A stretch of 64,000 nt of DNA from Bartonella alsatica (GTDB lineage Bacteria > Pseudomonadota > Alphaproteobacteria > Rhizobiales > Rhizobiaceae): contig NZ_CP058235.1 of the NCBI RefSeq assembly GCF_013388295.1, positions 1,404,001-1,468,000 of the forward strand, read 5' to 3'. Shown here piece by piece: positions 30,134 through 40,387 of the stretch. Both the position numbers and the translations under genes were made by a program. Positions within the stretch are counted from its first letter, which is position 1. Each line of letters begins with the position of its first letter. The notes under the pieces are model-generated. The model worked only from the letters and a program-made list of their open reading frames with translations. It had not been told where the DNA came from and searched no databases.

Positions 30134-30827
30134 CATGTAATGAATATTGAACATATTTTATAGTAGTTTATGGAAGAATTATATAGAATTGTGAGGTGAA
30201 TTATAAAAATTATTATAGAATTATTAATAAATTTCATTAAACTAAAAACATTTTTTATTTATATTGATTTTTTTATATTTTATTTAATCATGTATTTCAG
30301 AAAATCAGATTCTAAAATTTCTACATTTTTATGAATAATACTATTTGTCAACTTTTTTATTTAATGCATGAGATCACTCAATTTATATCGAAAAGCATAT
30401 CAAATCAGACACATTCATGAATTTAGAATTGCTACAGGGTTTTTTCAAAAGCAAATGGCTAGCAATGTCTTTATTGCATAAATTTATACAGGATATTACA
30501 AGGCTGTAGATATATATTGTTTTTTACTACATTGATAATGAAATTAGAGAGAGAAATAAGATAGAAATTTTTATTAAATAAGTATTTTTTTCAAAAAATT
30601 GAAATTATAATTATCTTCATAATGCCAAATAATTAAATAAAATAAATAACAGTAAAAAATATAGGAAATTTAAACAACTATTACAACATTGTTTATGAAA
30701 ATTTGCTTGGCTTTTTCAATAAATATTTATTTTTTCTGTAACTGTATTATTTTTACTACATATTTTTTGAAAAAAATATGAGAATATAGAATTATTATGT
30801 GTCACATTAGCTTTTAGGGGAGCAATT
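30134..30827. other. 690-bp AT-rich region upstream of the hemin-binding protein
   Basis: No gene is visible. The stretch directly upstream of the hemin-binding protein gene should contain its promoter, and hbp genes of Bartonella are known to respond to haem and iron. I could not identify a specific operator by eye. Confidence 0.45.
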
Positions 30828-31676
30828 ATGGCTACAAAATATTTAATCACAACATCTATTTTTTCTTTAACTTTAGTTTCTGCAGTACAGGCAGCGGATG
30901 TTGCTATACCAGAACAACCGGCACCTGTTATTGCAGCTCCTGCTTTTTCTTGGACAGGATTTTATCTTGGAGGCCAAATTGGTAATTTTTCAAGTAAAAT
31001 CAATGCAAGTTATTTAAAAGAAGAGAATGCAGGGAAATGGATTCCGGTTAGAAAGGAACATTTACCTAAACTTTCTGGTTTTATCGGTGGTATTTATGCA
31101 GGTTCCAATATTGATGTCGATAATGGTTTTATTATAGGTATTGATACGGATATAATGTGGTCTGATAAAAAGAATACAAGAGATCTCGGTTCGTTAAAAG
31201 AAAATCAAAATGGGGAAAAAGAAAAAAAATCAGCTAAATTAGTTTTAGCAAGAGATTCTCATGAAGACAATAATCACGAGAATGAGCATCATGCAGCGGT
31301 ATCTCCTGAAACTATGCGTCATACTTTAAAACAAAAATGGACTGGTGCTACGCGGGTGAGATTTGGTTTGTCTGTTGATCGTTTGATGCCTTATGTTGCT
31401 GGAGGCATTGCTTATACGCAGCTTCGTAGTATTTTTGCCAAGGAATCTGATGTAGAAAGTAGAGCAATTGATTTTTCTGATTGGTTGCATGATGAAAAAA
31501 AGACTATGATTGGTTATACCCTTGGAGGAGGTGTTGATTTTGCAATGACTGATAACGTTATTGTGCGTGCAGAATATCGCTACTCAGATTTTGGTAAGAA
31601 GAAATTTGTCCATGATAAAGTTGAAATGGGTTACAAAACAAATGATTTCCGTGTTGGTGTAGCTTACAAATTTTAA
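30828..31676 (+). CDS. hemin-binding outer membrane protein (Hbp/Pap31 family)
   Basis: This 282-residue porin-like beta-barrel belongs to the Omp31/Pap31 family; Bartonella Hbp proteins bind haem at the cell surface. It has a signal peptide (cleavage after VQA-A, about residue 22), the Pro/Ala stretch PEQPAPVIAAPAFSWTGFY typical of the family, alternating barrel strands and the terminal YKF that directs outer-membrane insertion. Residues about 113-168 form an unusually charged insert rich in Lys, Glu, Asn and His (H145, H150, H154, H155, H165), probably an external loop. Which Hbp paralogue it is cannot be settled here. Confidence 0.9.
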   Translation: MATKYLITTSIFSLTLVSAVQAADVAIPEQPAPVIAAPAFSWTGFYLGGQIGNFSSKINASYLKEENAGKWIPVRKEHLPKLSGFIGGIYAGSNIDVDNGFIIGIDTDIMWSDKKNTRDLGSLKENQNGEKEKKSAKLVLARDSHEDNNHENEHHAAVSPETMRHTLKQKWTGATRVRFGLSVDRLMPYVAGGIAYTQLRSIFAKESDVESRAIDFSDWLHDEKKTMIGYTLGGGVDFAMTDNVIVRAEYRYSDFGKKKFVHDKVEMGYKTNDFRVGVAYKF

Positions 31677-31702
31677 GTTATTATAAGATTAAATATCAAA
31701 AA

Positions 31703-31730
31703 GTCCCATTTTCGAATGGGGCTTTTATTT
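31703..31730 (+). terminator. rho-independent terminator after the hemin-binding protein
   Basis: The stem GTCCCATT / AATGGGGC (one G-T pair) has a TTCG tetraloop and is followed by TTTTATTTT. It starts 27 bp after the stop codon. Confidence 0.88.
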
Positions 31731-33259
31731 TCAGATATATACTGGAGGATGTTTTAAAAGAGGAGCTAGCATCTTATTTTTCGTTGTCATAAAATTTTCA
31801 TTTAGACAATCTAAAAAGAATTTTAAGTTAATGAGATCACGCTCGTAATATAATTCAACGAATAGGATGGCTAATATTTTAAATCATTATTGAATAGTCG
31901 ATGTTTGAATATTTTATGATTGTTAATAGAAATAATATAAGATAATATTATTGAAATGCATTATGTAGATAGCTTTATAAGGTGGTTGTTAGAAAATAGT
32001 AGAGAGCAATTCAAGAGGTGATCAAAACAGAGAAAATATGATTACCTACTAGTCTCTTAAAATAGAAACTATAATTTTTTATATTGCATGGTAAGAATAG
32101 CAAATATGAATAATATTTTCTCATTTCAGGCTTTATTAAGAATGAAAAAATCAGTTATTTACACATCGCAGTAAGAATTAATCTTTAGACAAAAACTGTT
32201 TTGGAACGAGTTAAATAGAGTTTTATAAGTCATCTTAATGCAGGATATGGAGTATTATTGGAGGATAATAAAATAGCGTAATAGTTTTTGTTTGTGACTC
32301 CCTTAGATAAGAGATTTAAGGTATCAGTAATCTGGTGTATAGCAGGGTATAGTGCCAGAAAGAGGATTCGAAGCAAAGTAAAGATGTTACTTGTGAGCAA
32401 GAAAATCCATGAACAAGCAGCACAATAGCATGCTATTTCGGGGAAAGTTTATGATCTCATAAAAAAATGCAAAAAGCAAAAACAGAACGCATTCTGTATT
32501 TTCTACTATTTTTAAAATAATGCTGTAAATACGAAAAAATTGTGAAGCTGAATTAGAAAGAGATTATAAGATTGTAAATTGGTTCTATCCCTTTGAAGCT
32601 TAATATTCTTTTCCAATAAAAATATATATAATATTCTTATTTTAAGTTACCATACAAAAGCTGATACAGCGTGTAAAGTATTCAACTTATTTGAACTCTG
32701 TTTCAAATAAAGTGAAGTCTCTTAAACCTAAACTGTATACTTTTATAAAAAAAGCAGTTGATAGCATTAAAGGTTGCAGTAAACCTATAAGGTGCGGTAA
32801 CAAAAGAGATGCGTTTAATTGGAAAAAATATATCAGATTATTTTTAATAATATGCTATTATATAAAGTATTCTTTGAGTGTGGCCTGTAAATCTGGGGAA
32901 TTTTCATTTTTTCAGAATTTTTTTTATGTTCTCTATCGGAGAGAAATAATATCTTCAAAAAAGATAAACAATGTTTTGAGCTTTAGTAAAATGTCTATTA
33001 AATTTGTTCTAATATACTAAAATTACACGCTTTAAGACGGTTATCATGTGATTTATTATAGTTAGAAAACTTTTAACATAAAAGATAGCGCTGCTTCTTA
33101 TTGTTTTCTTACATAAAATAATTAAAGTATGATTTTGAGTGAATGGTTAAGGGATTAATTTCAGGGTACTTTTGTTTTGCAAAGAGTATGACGAGAAAAA
33201 TTTCTTTGCCTTATTTCATTTATGGTGTTTAAATCTTTAGAAAATATAAAAAAGACAAA
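31731..33259. other. 1.5-kb region without a convincing gene
   Basis: Stops are frequent in all frames. One open frame (32691-33020, about 109 codons, Lys/Ile/Phe-rich, TTG start) has no recognisable family, no ribosome binding site and a composition expected of AT-rich noise, so I do not call it a gene. The last 200 bases presumably carry the ogt promoter. Confidence 0.5.
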
Positions 33260-33784
33260 ATGCTAACTATTCCTCAACAAAGAATGATTTGTTTGCAAAA
33301 CGTTTCACTAGGAGGGCTTTTGGTGGCAAAGTCTCACAAAGGGATTTGTAATATAGCCTTAGGAGATACTACAAAACAATTATTACAGCAATTTGTAGCG
33401 CGTTTTGGTAATGTACAACAAGTGGATGATGACGGTACATTTAAGAAAGAAGTTGCACATGTTGTAGCAATGGTAGAAACTCCTAAGTTGGTAAGAAAAA
33501 ATGATTTCCTCTTAGATATAAATGGTACGTTTTTTCAGAAGAAAGTATGGATGGTATTGTGTAAAGTGCCATGTGGTGAAACAATTTCATATGAAGCGTT
33601 AGCGCAACACATTGGTATGCCAAATGCTTTTCGAGCAGTTGCTAATGCATGTGCACGGAATGAATTAGCTTTAATCATTCCGTGCCATCGTGTGGTGCGC
33701 AAAAATGGTTTTATTTCTGGATATCGTTGGGGAACTTGGCGGAAACAGATTTTGCTACAACGGGAAAAAAATGGGGATATTTAA
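33260..33784 (+). CDS. ogt: methylated-DNA--protein-cysteine methyltransferase
   Basis: This suicide repair protein removes the alkyl group from O6-alkylguanine. The 174-residue protein has the N-terminal cap domain and the C-terminal methyltransferase domain. The acceptor cysteine is C142 in IIPCHRVV, with the helix-turn-helix arginine in NAFRAVANA and the closing GYRWGTWRK. It resembles the C-terminal half of Ada; there is no Ada N-terminal zinc or AraC domain, so it acts as a repair enzyme only. It converges on the PAS kinase gene with a 7-bp gap. Confidence 0.93.
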   Translation: MLTIPQQRMICLQNVSLGGLLVAKSHKGICNIALGDTTKQLLQQFVARFGNVQQVDDDGTFKKEVAHVVAMVETPKLVRKNDFLLDINGTFFQKKVWMVLCKVPCGETISYEALAQHIGMPNAFRAVANACARNELALIIPCHRVVRKNGFISGYRWGTWRKQILLQREKNGDI

Positions 33785-33791
33785 AACGGAT

Positions 33792-36113
33792 TTAACTTTG
33801 TTTAATTGGCATTGTAATGATTACAGTTGTGCCTTTCATTTCTTTAGAGATAATTTCAAGTTTCCCTTTGTGTAGTTCTAGCAAAGAGCGCGAAATGGCT
33901 AATCCAAGACCTGATCCAGTATGAGTTTTCGTGAGTTGATTTTCAACTTGTTCAAAAGGTTGTCCAAGTTTTTTTATTGCTGATTGAGGAATGCCAACAC
34001 CTGTATCTTTAATTCTGCAGACAAGGTTATTTTTTTTCTTGAAAGCAAAGATACCAATATTTCCACCCGAAGGTGTGAATTTAACAGCATTAGAGATGAG
34101 GTTTAGGAAAATTTGTTTCATGGCACGGCTATCAACTTCTGCATACAGTTCTGGAGCAATATTTGTTGTAATAAAAATATTTTTTTCTTGAGCCTGTGGC
34201 GTAAGTGTTCGTGCTGCTTCACTAATGATTGGTCCAAGATCAATATTTTTACAATCAAGGGTAAATCTTCCAGCTTCGATTTTGGACATATCAAGGATAT
34301 CATTGATAAGGGTTAGAAGATGGGTTCCTGAGTTGTAAATGTCATGCATATATTCTTTATAGCGTTGCGAACCAAGAGGACCAAAGGTGGATTGTAACAT
34401 GATATCTGAAAAACCGAGAATAGCATTAAGAGGAGTACGCAATTCATGGGACATATTGGCTAAAAATTCTGATTTAGCTTTATTAGCACTTTCAGCACGC
34501 TCTTTTTCTGCTTTCAGACTTTTATTAAGTTTTTCAACTTCTGTTGCACGTTGTTGAGCGTTTCCTCGAGCACGTTTAAGTTCTTGAATAAAAGAAAAAA
34601 GACGTCTTTCACTGTCTTCGAATTTTTCCTGTTGTTGTTTAAGTTCAGAAATATCTGTACCAACGCAAACAAGTCCTCCATCTTGGGTGCGGCGTTCATT
34701 AATTTTGAGCCAACAACCATCTGCAGTTTGACGAATGCTGGTTAAATTACCAGTACCATCGTCTTTGAGAGGGTATTCATTGATTGCAGGGCGGGCCATG
34801 GCTTCAACGGTTGCACGTTGGATTCCTGAATGTAAAACTTGTTGAGGGATAGCTGCATATTCACAAAACTTGCTATTGGACATGACTAAACGTCCTTCTG
34901 AATCCCATAATACAAAAGATTCTGAAATATTTTCAATGGCATCACGGATACGAAGGTCAGCTTGTGCTGTTTCTTCTGCAAGCTGACGCTGTTCACTAAT
35001 ATCAAAAGCAATACCAACCAAATGGGGTTCTTCTTCATCCGTAACTTCAGCACGAATGCGCATCCATACATAATGACTGTCGGCATGACGCATGGGAATA
35101 TTGATATCGATATGCTTTTTTTTACCACTCATTAAGTCTTGAGCAAGATCAAAAAAATTGGCATCATTGGGGTTGATAATGGCGGTAATTTGCGCAATGG
35201 AGAGCAGTGCATCTTGAGGCACATAACCTAGCATTTCATAAATTGCTTTTGACCAGTAAACACGTCCACTTGCCATATTCCAATCCCATAGTCCACAGCG
35301 TCCACGCATCATTGCCATATCAATGCGGTTTTGAATTTTTTCTGAAATGAAGTCTGTATTACGTGCTCGCACAATTTGATTATAATAAGCACAGAGGAGA
35401 GCTAAAATAACTCCGGTAGTTCCTATGAATAGAGTTATAGTTAACGAGAAAAATTTTCTCCATTCCATGTAGGTGTGTTGTGTTTTTTCGCTGATGAAAA
35501 CGCCATATTGTCCATTATCTGTTTTCTGAAATGCAGCGAGAGCAGGGTCATTTTTACCTATTGTAATTTTCATAATTTCAGTATGTTGTCCTAGAGATTG
35601 TAAAGCAATGCTTTCAGAGGTAAAATCCTGTAAGGTTTTTCCTAAAATAATCTCTGGGCTAGATGAAGCTAGAACAGTGCCTTTTTGATCGATTATGGCA
35701 ATAATAGTATTGGTATTGATTAAGCCTTGATTGTAAAAGTTGTTAAGAATATTTTGTAAATGGTTATGTGAAAGAGTAGCAACTTCTCTTTTCTTACTTG
35801 TTGCAAGTAATTCACGATCAATTGTATTGCTAATATGAGAAGCTAGAAGAGTGAGGGTAGAACGTGTGTTTTTATCAATCGTATGGCGCCAATCATAGAT
35901 TGATATAAAACGAACTGTTGCCAGCACAACAAGAAATGAAATAATGGTAAATGGAAGCAAACGTCGCAACCAAGGTTCAATAAAGAGAAGTTTTTGATAG
36001 GCTGAGCCAAAAAGCAGTTTAATATGCTTTGTCCGCTCTTTATGATTTTGAGCACTCGACTTTGAATCAGCATACATATCCGTTGGCGCATTATATGCGT
36101 CCAGTTTAACCAT
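33792..36113 (-). CDS. pleC: PAS-domain sensor histidine kinase, PleC-like
   Basis: This is a 773-residue inner-membrane kinase. Transmembrane helices lie at about 52-70 and 217-240, with an extracytoplasmic sensor between them. Two PAS-type regions follow (about 260-375 with GLWDWNMASGRVYW, and 385-490 with SFVLWDSEGRLVMSN), then a short coiled coil, the H-box with H556 in FLANMSHELRTPLNA, and an ATPase domain (NLISNAVKFT, DTGVGI, GSGLGLAI). Kinases with this H-box and a downstream IND-ILDMSKIEAG are the PleC/DivJ group that acts on DivK in the cell cycle. The degP...glnE-pleC-pepN neighbourhood supports PleC over DivJ; this is an inference. Confidence 0.75.
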   Translation of the reverse strand: MVKLDAYNAPTDMYADSKSSAQNHKERTKHIKLLFGSAYQKLLFIEPWLRRLLPFTIISFLVVLATVRFISIYDWRHTIDKNTRSTLTLLASHISNTIDRELLATSKKREVATLSHNHLQNILNNFYNQGLINTNTIIAIIDQKGTVLASSSPEIILGKTLQDFTSESIALQSLGQHTEIMKITIGKNDPALAAFQKTDNGQYGVFISEKTQHTYMEWRKFFSLTITLFIGTTGVILALLCAYYNQIVRARNTDFISEKIQNRIDMAMMRGRCGLWDWNMASGRVYWSKAIYEMLGYVPQDALLSIAQITAIINPNDANFFDLAQDLMSGKKKHIDINIPMRHADSHYVWMRIRAEVTDEEEPHLVGIAFDISEQRQLAEETAQADLRIRDAIENISESFVLWDSEGRLVMSNSKFCEYAAIPQQVLHSGIQRATVEAMARPAINEYPLKDDGTGNLTSIRQTADGCWLKINERRTQDGGLVCVGTDISELKQQQEKFEDSERRLFSFIQELKRARGNAQQRATEVEKLNKSLKAEKERAESANKAKSEFLANMSHELRTPLNAILGFSDIMLQSTFGPLGSQRYKEYMHDIYNSGTHLLTLINDILDMSKIEAGRFTLDCKNIDLGPIISEAARTLTPQAQEKNIFITTNIAPELYAEVDSRAMKQIFLNLISNAVKFTPSGGNIGIFAFKKKNNLVCRIKDTGVGIPQSAIKKLGQPFEQVENQLTKTHTGSGLGLAISRSLLELHKGKLEIISKEMKGTTVIITMPIKQS

Positions 36114-36400
36114 TTCTCATTCCTTTAATTATGGAATAATATGTTTTAAAAACTGCTTTAATATTCATAATAAAATCCCGTAAAGTGCAATGAATCAAAA
36201 CAGGAGTCTTCTGTCCAGTCTTTTTTTTAAAAAAGTAATTTTACTTTTACTGAGTGTGGATTATGGAAATAAAAAGAAAATTTAACATAACCTCTAAACA
36301 GATATTTTATAACCTGTCTAAAGACTTATTATGATCGAATATTTCATTGATATTATTGTATAAGAAATATTATAACATACTGATTATAAATATTTTTATT

Positions 36401-39028
36401 TTAAGCGAGGAGACGAGAGATGATTTCAGCTACATCGCTTGATAAGTGGGGAGCTTGTGCAATTGTTCTTAATGCGATTTCAAGTTTTTGTTGCCGAATA
36501 GTTTCTAATTGTCGCCAAAAGCGCATCATCGTTAATAACCGTGAAGCGAGCTGTGGATTTTTTTTGTCAATTTTCAAAATGATTTGACAAAGAAAATGAT
36601 AAGATGCACCATCAATTCTATTAAAACCCGTTAGGTTATTAGAGGCAAAAACACCAATCAAGGCTTGTACACGATTGGGATTATTTTGTGAGAAAAGCGG
36701 GTGCTGCATGAGTTTTTTAACATGGCCAAGTGTTGATTCACCCGCAACCATTGCTTGAATAGAGAACCATTTATCCATGACCAAAGGATCATGGTGATAC
36801 CGGTTTTCAAAATCATTTAAGATATTTTGCGTTTGCTCACTTTTATTAAAGCGCTGCACTAAAATAGTTATACTAGCCATGCGATCAGTCATATTATTAG
36901 CTGTGACATATTGTGAGGCAGCACGATTTGGTTTGGATTCAGCGATGGAAAGATAGTCTAGCATAATATTTCGTAATGCTCGTTTCCCAGCTTGTGCAGT
37001 GTTTGGTGAATAAGGCTCATTGATTTCCATTTGCATATAAACTTGTGTGAAGAGCTCTTGATGGGTATGGGCGATAGAAACTAAAAACTGATTGCGCACA
37101 TGGTGAATACGCTCTGGATCAACATTTTTTCCGATTACATGGGCGAGTTCAATTTCGCTTGGTAAACTTAAACAAAATGCCCGAAATTCTGGTTCAAGGC
37201 TTTCATCTTTAATGATGGTTTCGATCAATTTTAGCAAAGAAGAGGGGATATCCTCTTTTGCTTGTGTTTTATTTTGAATAGCTTTAATCAGGGCGTGCAT
37301 CATTAAACGGTTAAGCGATTGCCAACGATTAAGCTGATTACTGTCGTTTTGTGCAAGAAAGAAAAGTTCATTTTCATTGAATGGAGTTTGTAAATTAATA
37401 GGCGCAGAGTAGTCTCTAAGCAGTGATAAAACAGGTTTTTCGCTTAGTCCCCTTAATGTGAATGTTTGGTTTTCTTTGGAGAGTAGCATAACATTTGATC
37501 GAATATCTGCATCAGTCTCATAGGTAAGAGATTCCCCGTTGTGTCCTAACAGGCCAAAAGCGATAGGGATAAGCATAGGTTTTTTTATATTTTGTTTTGG
37601 TGTTGCTGGAATATGTTGTTTGGCGTGAATCGTTAAAACCCCATCGCTATAATGGTAGTCAATTTCCACATTAGGCGTGCCTGCTTGTTCATACCACAAC
37701 ATAAATTGTGAGAAATCTTGATGAGAGATTTCAGCGAAGCAGGCGATAAAGTCCTCAATTGTACAAGCTTGCCCATCGTGGCGTTGAAAATAGAGATCCA
37801 TTCCTTTACGAAAAAGAGCAGGACCTAAAATAGTATGCACCATGCGAACAATTTCTGCACCTTTTTTATAGACAGTTGCGGTATAAAAATTGTTGATTTG
37901 GCTATATTGATGAGGACGTACAGGATGGGCGAGTGGACCAGAATCTTCAGTAAATTGTGAAGCTTTTAATGTTTTTATATTTTCAATTCTCTGTAGGCTA
38001 CGAACATTTTGCTCTGAAGAAAATTCTTGATCACGGTAAACAGTTAAGCCTTCTTTTAAACAGAGTTGAAACCAATCACGGCAAGTAATGCGATTACCGG
38101 TCCAATTATGGAAATATTCATGAGCAATGACACGTTCAATATTTCTATAATCATGATCGGTTGCAGTTTCAGGATCTGCAAGAACATATTTATCATTAAA
38201 GATGTTAAGTCCTTTGTTTTCCATTGCACCCATATTAAAGTCAGAAACGGCTACAATATTGAAAACATCAAGATCATATTCGCGCCCAAAACATTGCTCA
38301 TCCCAACGCATAGAACGTTTGAGAGCATCCATTGCATAGGTTGCACGTTTGGTCTTTCCTTTTTCCACATAGATAGCAAGTTCGATCCGTCGACCAGATA
38401 TGGTGATAAAATAGTCTTCTAACTTGTCGAGGTCACCACCTACTAAAGCAAAGAGATAAGATGGTTTAGGATAGGGATCTTCCCAAATAGCAAAATGGCG
38501 ATTATTCTCAAGAGTTCTTCTTTCAACAAGATTACCATTAGAAAGTAAGATAGGAATTGTTTGAGAATCCGCTTCAATTTTTACCGTATAGGTGGAAAGA
38601 ATATCTGGACGATCATAATAATAAGTAATACGACGAAAACCTTCTGCTTCGCATTGTGTACAATAAACACCATTTGAAAGATAAAGGCCCATGAGTTGGT
38701 AGTTGCTTTCAGGATTCAACTCAGTGATCAATTGCAATGTAAAAGGGGCCGCCGGTGGAGAGCTAATTTCTAAACGTGAAGGAGTAGCTTTATAAGCATT
38801 CTTAGACAATGTCTTCCCATTAATAGCAACGGAAACTAATGTAAGATCATCACCAGAAAGCACAAGGGGTGTTAATTCTTTTGTATTGTGACGGGGGGCA
38901 ATAGACAATGTTGCTGTAACAGAGGTTTTTGTTGGTGCCAAACGGAAGTGCAGTTGTGTTTTTGAAATATCGTAAGGAGTTGGTTGGTAGTCTTCTAAAC
39001 GATAAACAGGTATTTCTGATTGTTGCAT
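36401..39028 (-). CDS. pepN: aminopeptidase N (M1 family)
   Basis: This 875-residue zinc metallopeptidase trims N-terminal residues from peptides in the cytoplasm. The substrate-binding GAMEN is at 267-271 and the zinc site H303-E304-x-x-H307 lies in VIAHEYFHNWTG with the third ligand E326 in LKEGLTVYRDQEF. The helical C-terminal domain of the gammaproteobacterial PepN type (about 545-875) is present. Length matches the family (about 870). The gene is on the same strand as the family 4 glycosylase upstream and the PleC-like kinase downstream, with gaps of 69 and 287 bp. Confidence 0.95.
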   Translation of the reverse strand: MQQSEIPVYRLEDYQPTPYDISKTQLHFRLAPTKTSVTATLSIAPRHNTKELTPLVLSGDDLTLVSVAINGKTLSKNAYKATPSRLEISSPPAAPFTLQLITELNPESNYQLMGLYLSNGVYCTQCEAEGFRRITYYYDRPDILSTYTVKIEADSQTIPILLSNGNLVERRTLENNRHFAIWEDPYPKPSYLFALVGGDLDKLEDYFITISGRRIELAIYVEKGKTKRATYAMDALKRSMRWDEQCFGREYDLDVFNIVAVSDFNMGAMENKGLNIFNDKYVLADPETATDHDYRNIERVIAHEYFHNWTGNRITCRDWFQLCLKEGLTVYRDQEFSSEQNVRSLQRIENIKTLKASQFTEDSGPLAHPVRPHQYSQINNFYTATVYKKGAEIVRMVHTILGPALFRKGMDLYFQRHDGQACTIEDFIACFAEISHQDFSQFMLWYEQAGTPNVEIDYHYSDGVLTIHAKQHIPATPKQNIKKPMLIPIAFGLLGHNGESLTYETDADIRSNVMLLSKENQTFTLRGLSEKPVLSLLRDYSAPINLQTPFNENELFFLAQNDSNQLNRWQSLNRLMMHALIKAIQNKTQAKEDIPSSLLKLIETIIKDESLEPEFRAFCLSLPSEIELAHVIGKNVDPERIHHVRNQFLVSIAHTHQELFTQVYMQMEINEPYSPNTAQAGKRALRNIMLDYLSIAESKPNRAASQYVTANNMTDRMASITILVQRFNKSEQTQNILNDFENRYHHDPLVMDKWFSIQAMVAGESTLGHVKKLMQHPLFSQNNPNRVQALIGVFASNNLTGFNRIDGASYHFLCQIILKIDKKNPQLASRLLTMMRFWRQLETIRQQKLEIALRTIAQAPHLSSDVAEIISRLLA

Positions 39029-39097
39029 AACTTTTACCTTTTAGTATAGAGATAAGGATTAAAAGAGCCTTTTTTAAAGACAAGAGCGAGTGGAGGA

Positions 39098-39925
39098 TTA
39101 TAAAAGACTCTCTAAACGGTTTTTTACTTCTAAAAAGTCTATCCATGTGAGCTTTTTTTGACTCGGCGTTCGGAGAAGGTAAGCAGGATGAAAGGTTGGC
39201 ATAACAGGTATTTTGATGTTGTTTTCACCTTTATAAGTAAGCCATTTCCCCCGAGTACGGATAATTCCATTTTGAGCTCCGGTAAGAAACTGTGTAGCAA
39301 CTCCTCCAAGCGCTACAAGAATGCGAGGACGAGCTAAATGAATTTGCCGTTCAATAAAGGGGCGGCATAACGCAACTTCTCTTGGTGTTGGTGTGCGATT
39401 TCCTGGTGGACGCCAGGGAATAGTATTGGCTATATAAACATTATTTCTTGTTAAGCCAATTGATGTGAGGATTTTAGTTAATAATATTCCTGCTTTTCCC
39501 ACAAAAGGAATTCCTTGTATATCTTCTTCTCGTCCTGGTGCTTCTCCTATGAGCATGAGCGGGCTTCCCGCTGTTCCATCTGAAAAACAGGTATTTTTTG
39601 CTGTTAATTTTAATGAGCACCCATTAAATGAAAGAAGAGCAGATTTTAGTTCATCAAGTGTATTCGCACTTTTTGCTATCTCTATAGCGGAAAGTTCACC
39701 TTGTATGGTGACAGGATTAAGCAGTGGATGATTGTCTAACTTTATAGTCGGTGATATTTGTTGATTATGAGAAATATTTACTGCTTGTGTTGCTTTTTTT
39801 TCTAGGAAAGTAGTTTGACTAAAGCGATCAATAGGTGAATCTTCTAGAACAGCATCTACACCACTTTCTTTATAAAAGTTTAAGAGTTCTTCATATGAAA
39901 TTGGGCACGGTGTTCTATTTAACAT
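39098..39925 (-). CDS. uracil-DNA glycosylase, family 4
   Basis: This enzyme removes uracil from DNA and is of the Fe-S type related to phage DNA polymerase-associated glycosylases. In 275 residues, the catalytic motif is GEAPGREEDIQGIPFVG (about 131-147), followed by NTIPWRPPGNRTP, LGG and the second active-site motif PTFHPAYLLR near the C-terminus. Cysteines of the cluster include one at the start of the core (NGCSLKL) and one in ALCRPF. The first 80 residues are a variable region seen in alphaproteobacterial members. A second, family 5, glycosylase occurs at 60691-61359. Confidence 0.9.
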   Translation of the reverse strand: MLNRTPCPISYEELLNFYKESGVDAVLEDSPIDRFSQTTFLEKKATQAVNISHNQQISPTIKLDNHPLLNPVTIQGELSAIEIAKSANTLDELKSALLSFNGCSLKLTAKNTCFSDGTAGSPLMLIGEAPGREEDIQGIPFVGKAGILLTKILTSIGLTRNNVYIANTIPWRPPGNRTPTPREVALCRPFIERQIHLARPRILVALGGVATQFLTGAQNGIIRTRGKWLTYKGENNIKIPVMPTFHPAYLLRTPSQKKLTWIDFLEVKNRLESLL

Positions 39926-40387
39926 TTTATCTTTTCTAACGTTCTAACGACTATGAATAGTTCAGACCATATTATCCTTTAAGCTTTTTGATGTGTTCAT
40001 TTATAATTTATGTGTGTTCATTTATAATTTATGTTTGAAATAATGATAGCCTCTTTTTTTGACGAAAAAAACTATAAAGTAAGGCTATTCACTATTGTAT
40101 CATTTTTCAATGTGTTATCTTATCTGTTAGGAAATAGTGATTACCTTATAATTAAGAAATTTTTATAGAAGCTGAGTGGTATAAATTGAGACACACAGAC
40201 AGTGATATTATAGATTTAAAATAATAAGATAAATTTATAATATTATATCTATGATTACAAAAAATAAGGAATTTTTATTATAATATTTTATAGTAATATA
40301 AGTATTATTTATAAATAAAGATACATTTATTTTAAGAAAATAGTCATATTAAATTAAAAATTAACAACATAATGTGATATAATATTT
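39926..40387. other. 460-bp AT-rich spacer with a tandem duplication
   Basis: The spacer lies between thiD and the glycosylase gene. No gene is seen. The notable structure is the perfect 21-bp tandem repeat close to the glycosylase start. Confidence 0.5.
39992..40033. repeat. perfect 21-bp tandem duplication
   Basis: Two identical head-to-tail copies (39992-40012 and 40013-40033), each beginning TGTGTTCATTTATAATTTAT, lie about 70-110 bp upstream of the family 4 glycosylase start. This looks like a recent slippage duplication. Confidence 0.85.

Noticed and set aside
32691..33020. 109-codon open frame after the hemin-binding protein
   Set aside because: TTG start, no ribosome binding site, Lys/Ile/Phe composition typical of AT-rich noise, and no recognisable family.
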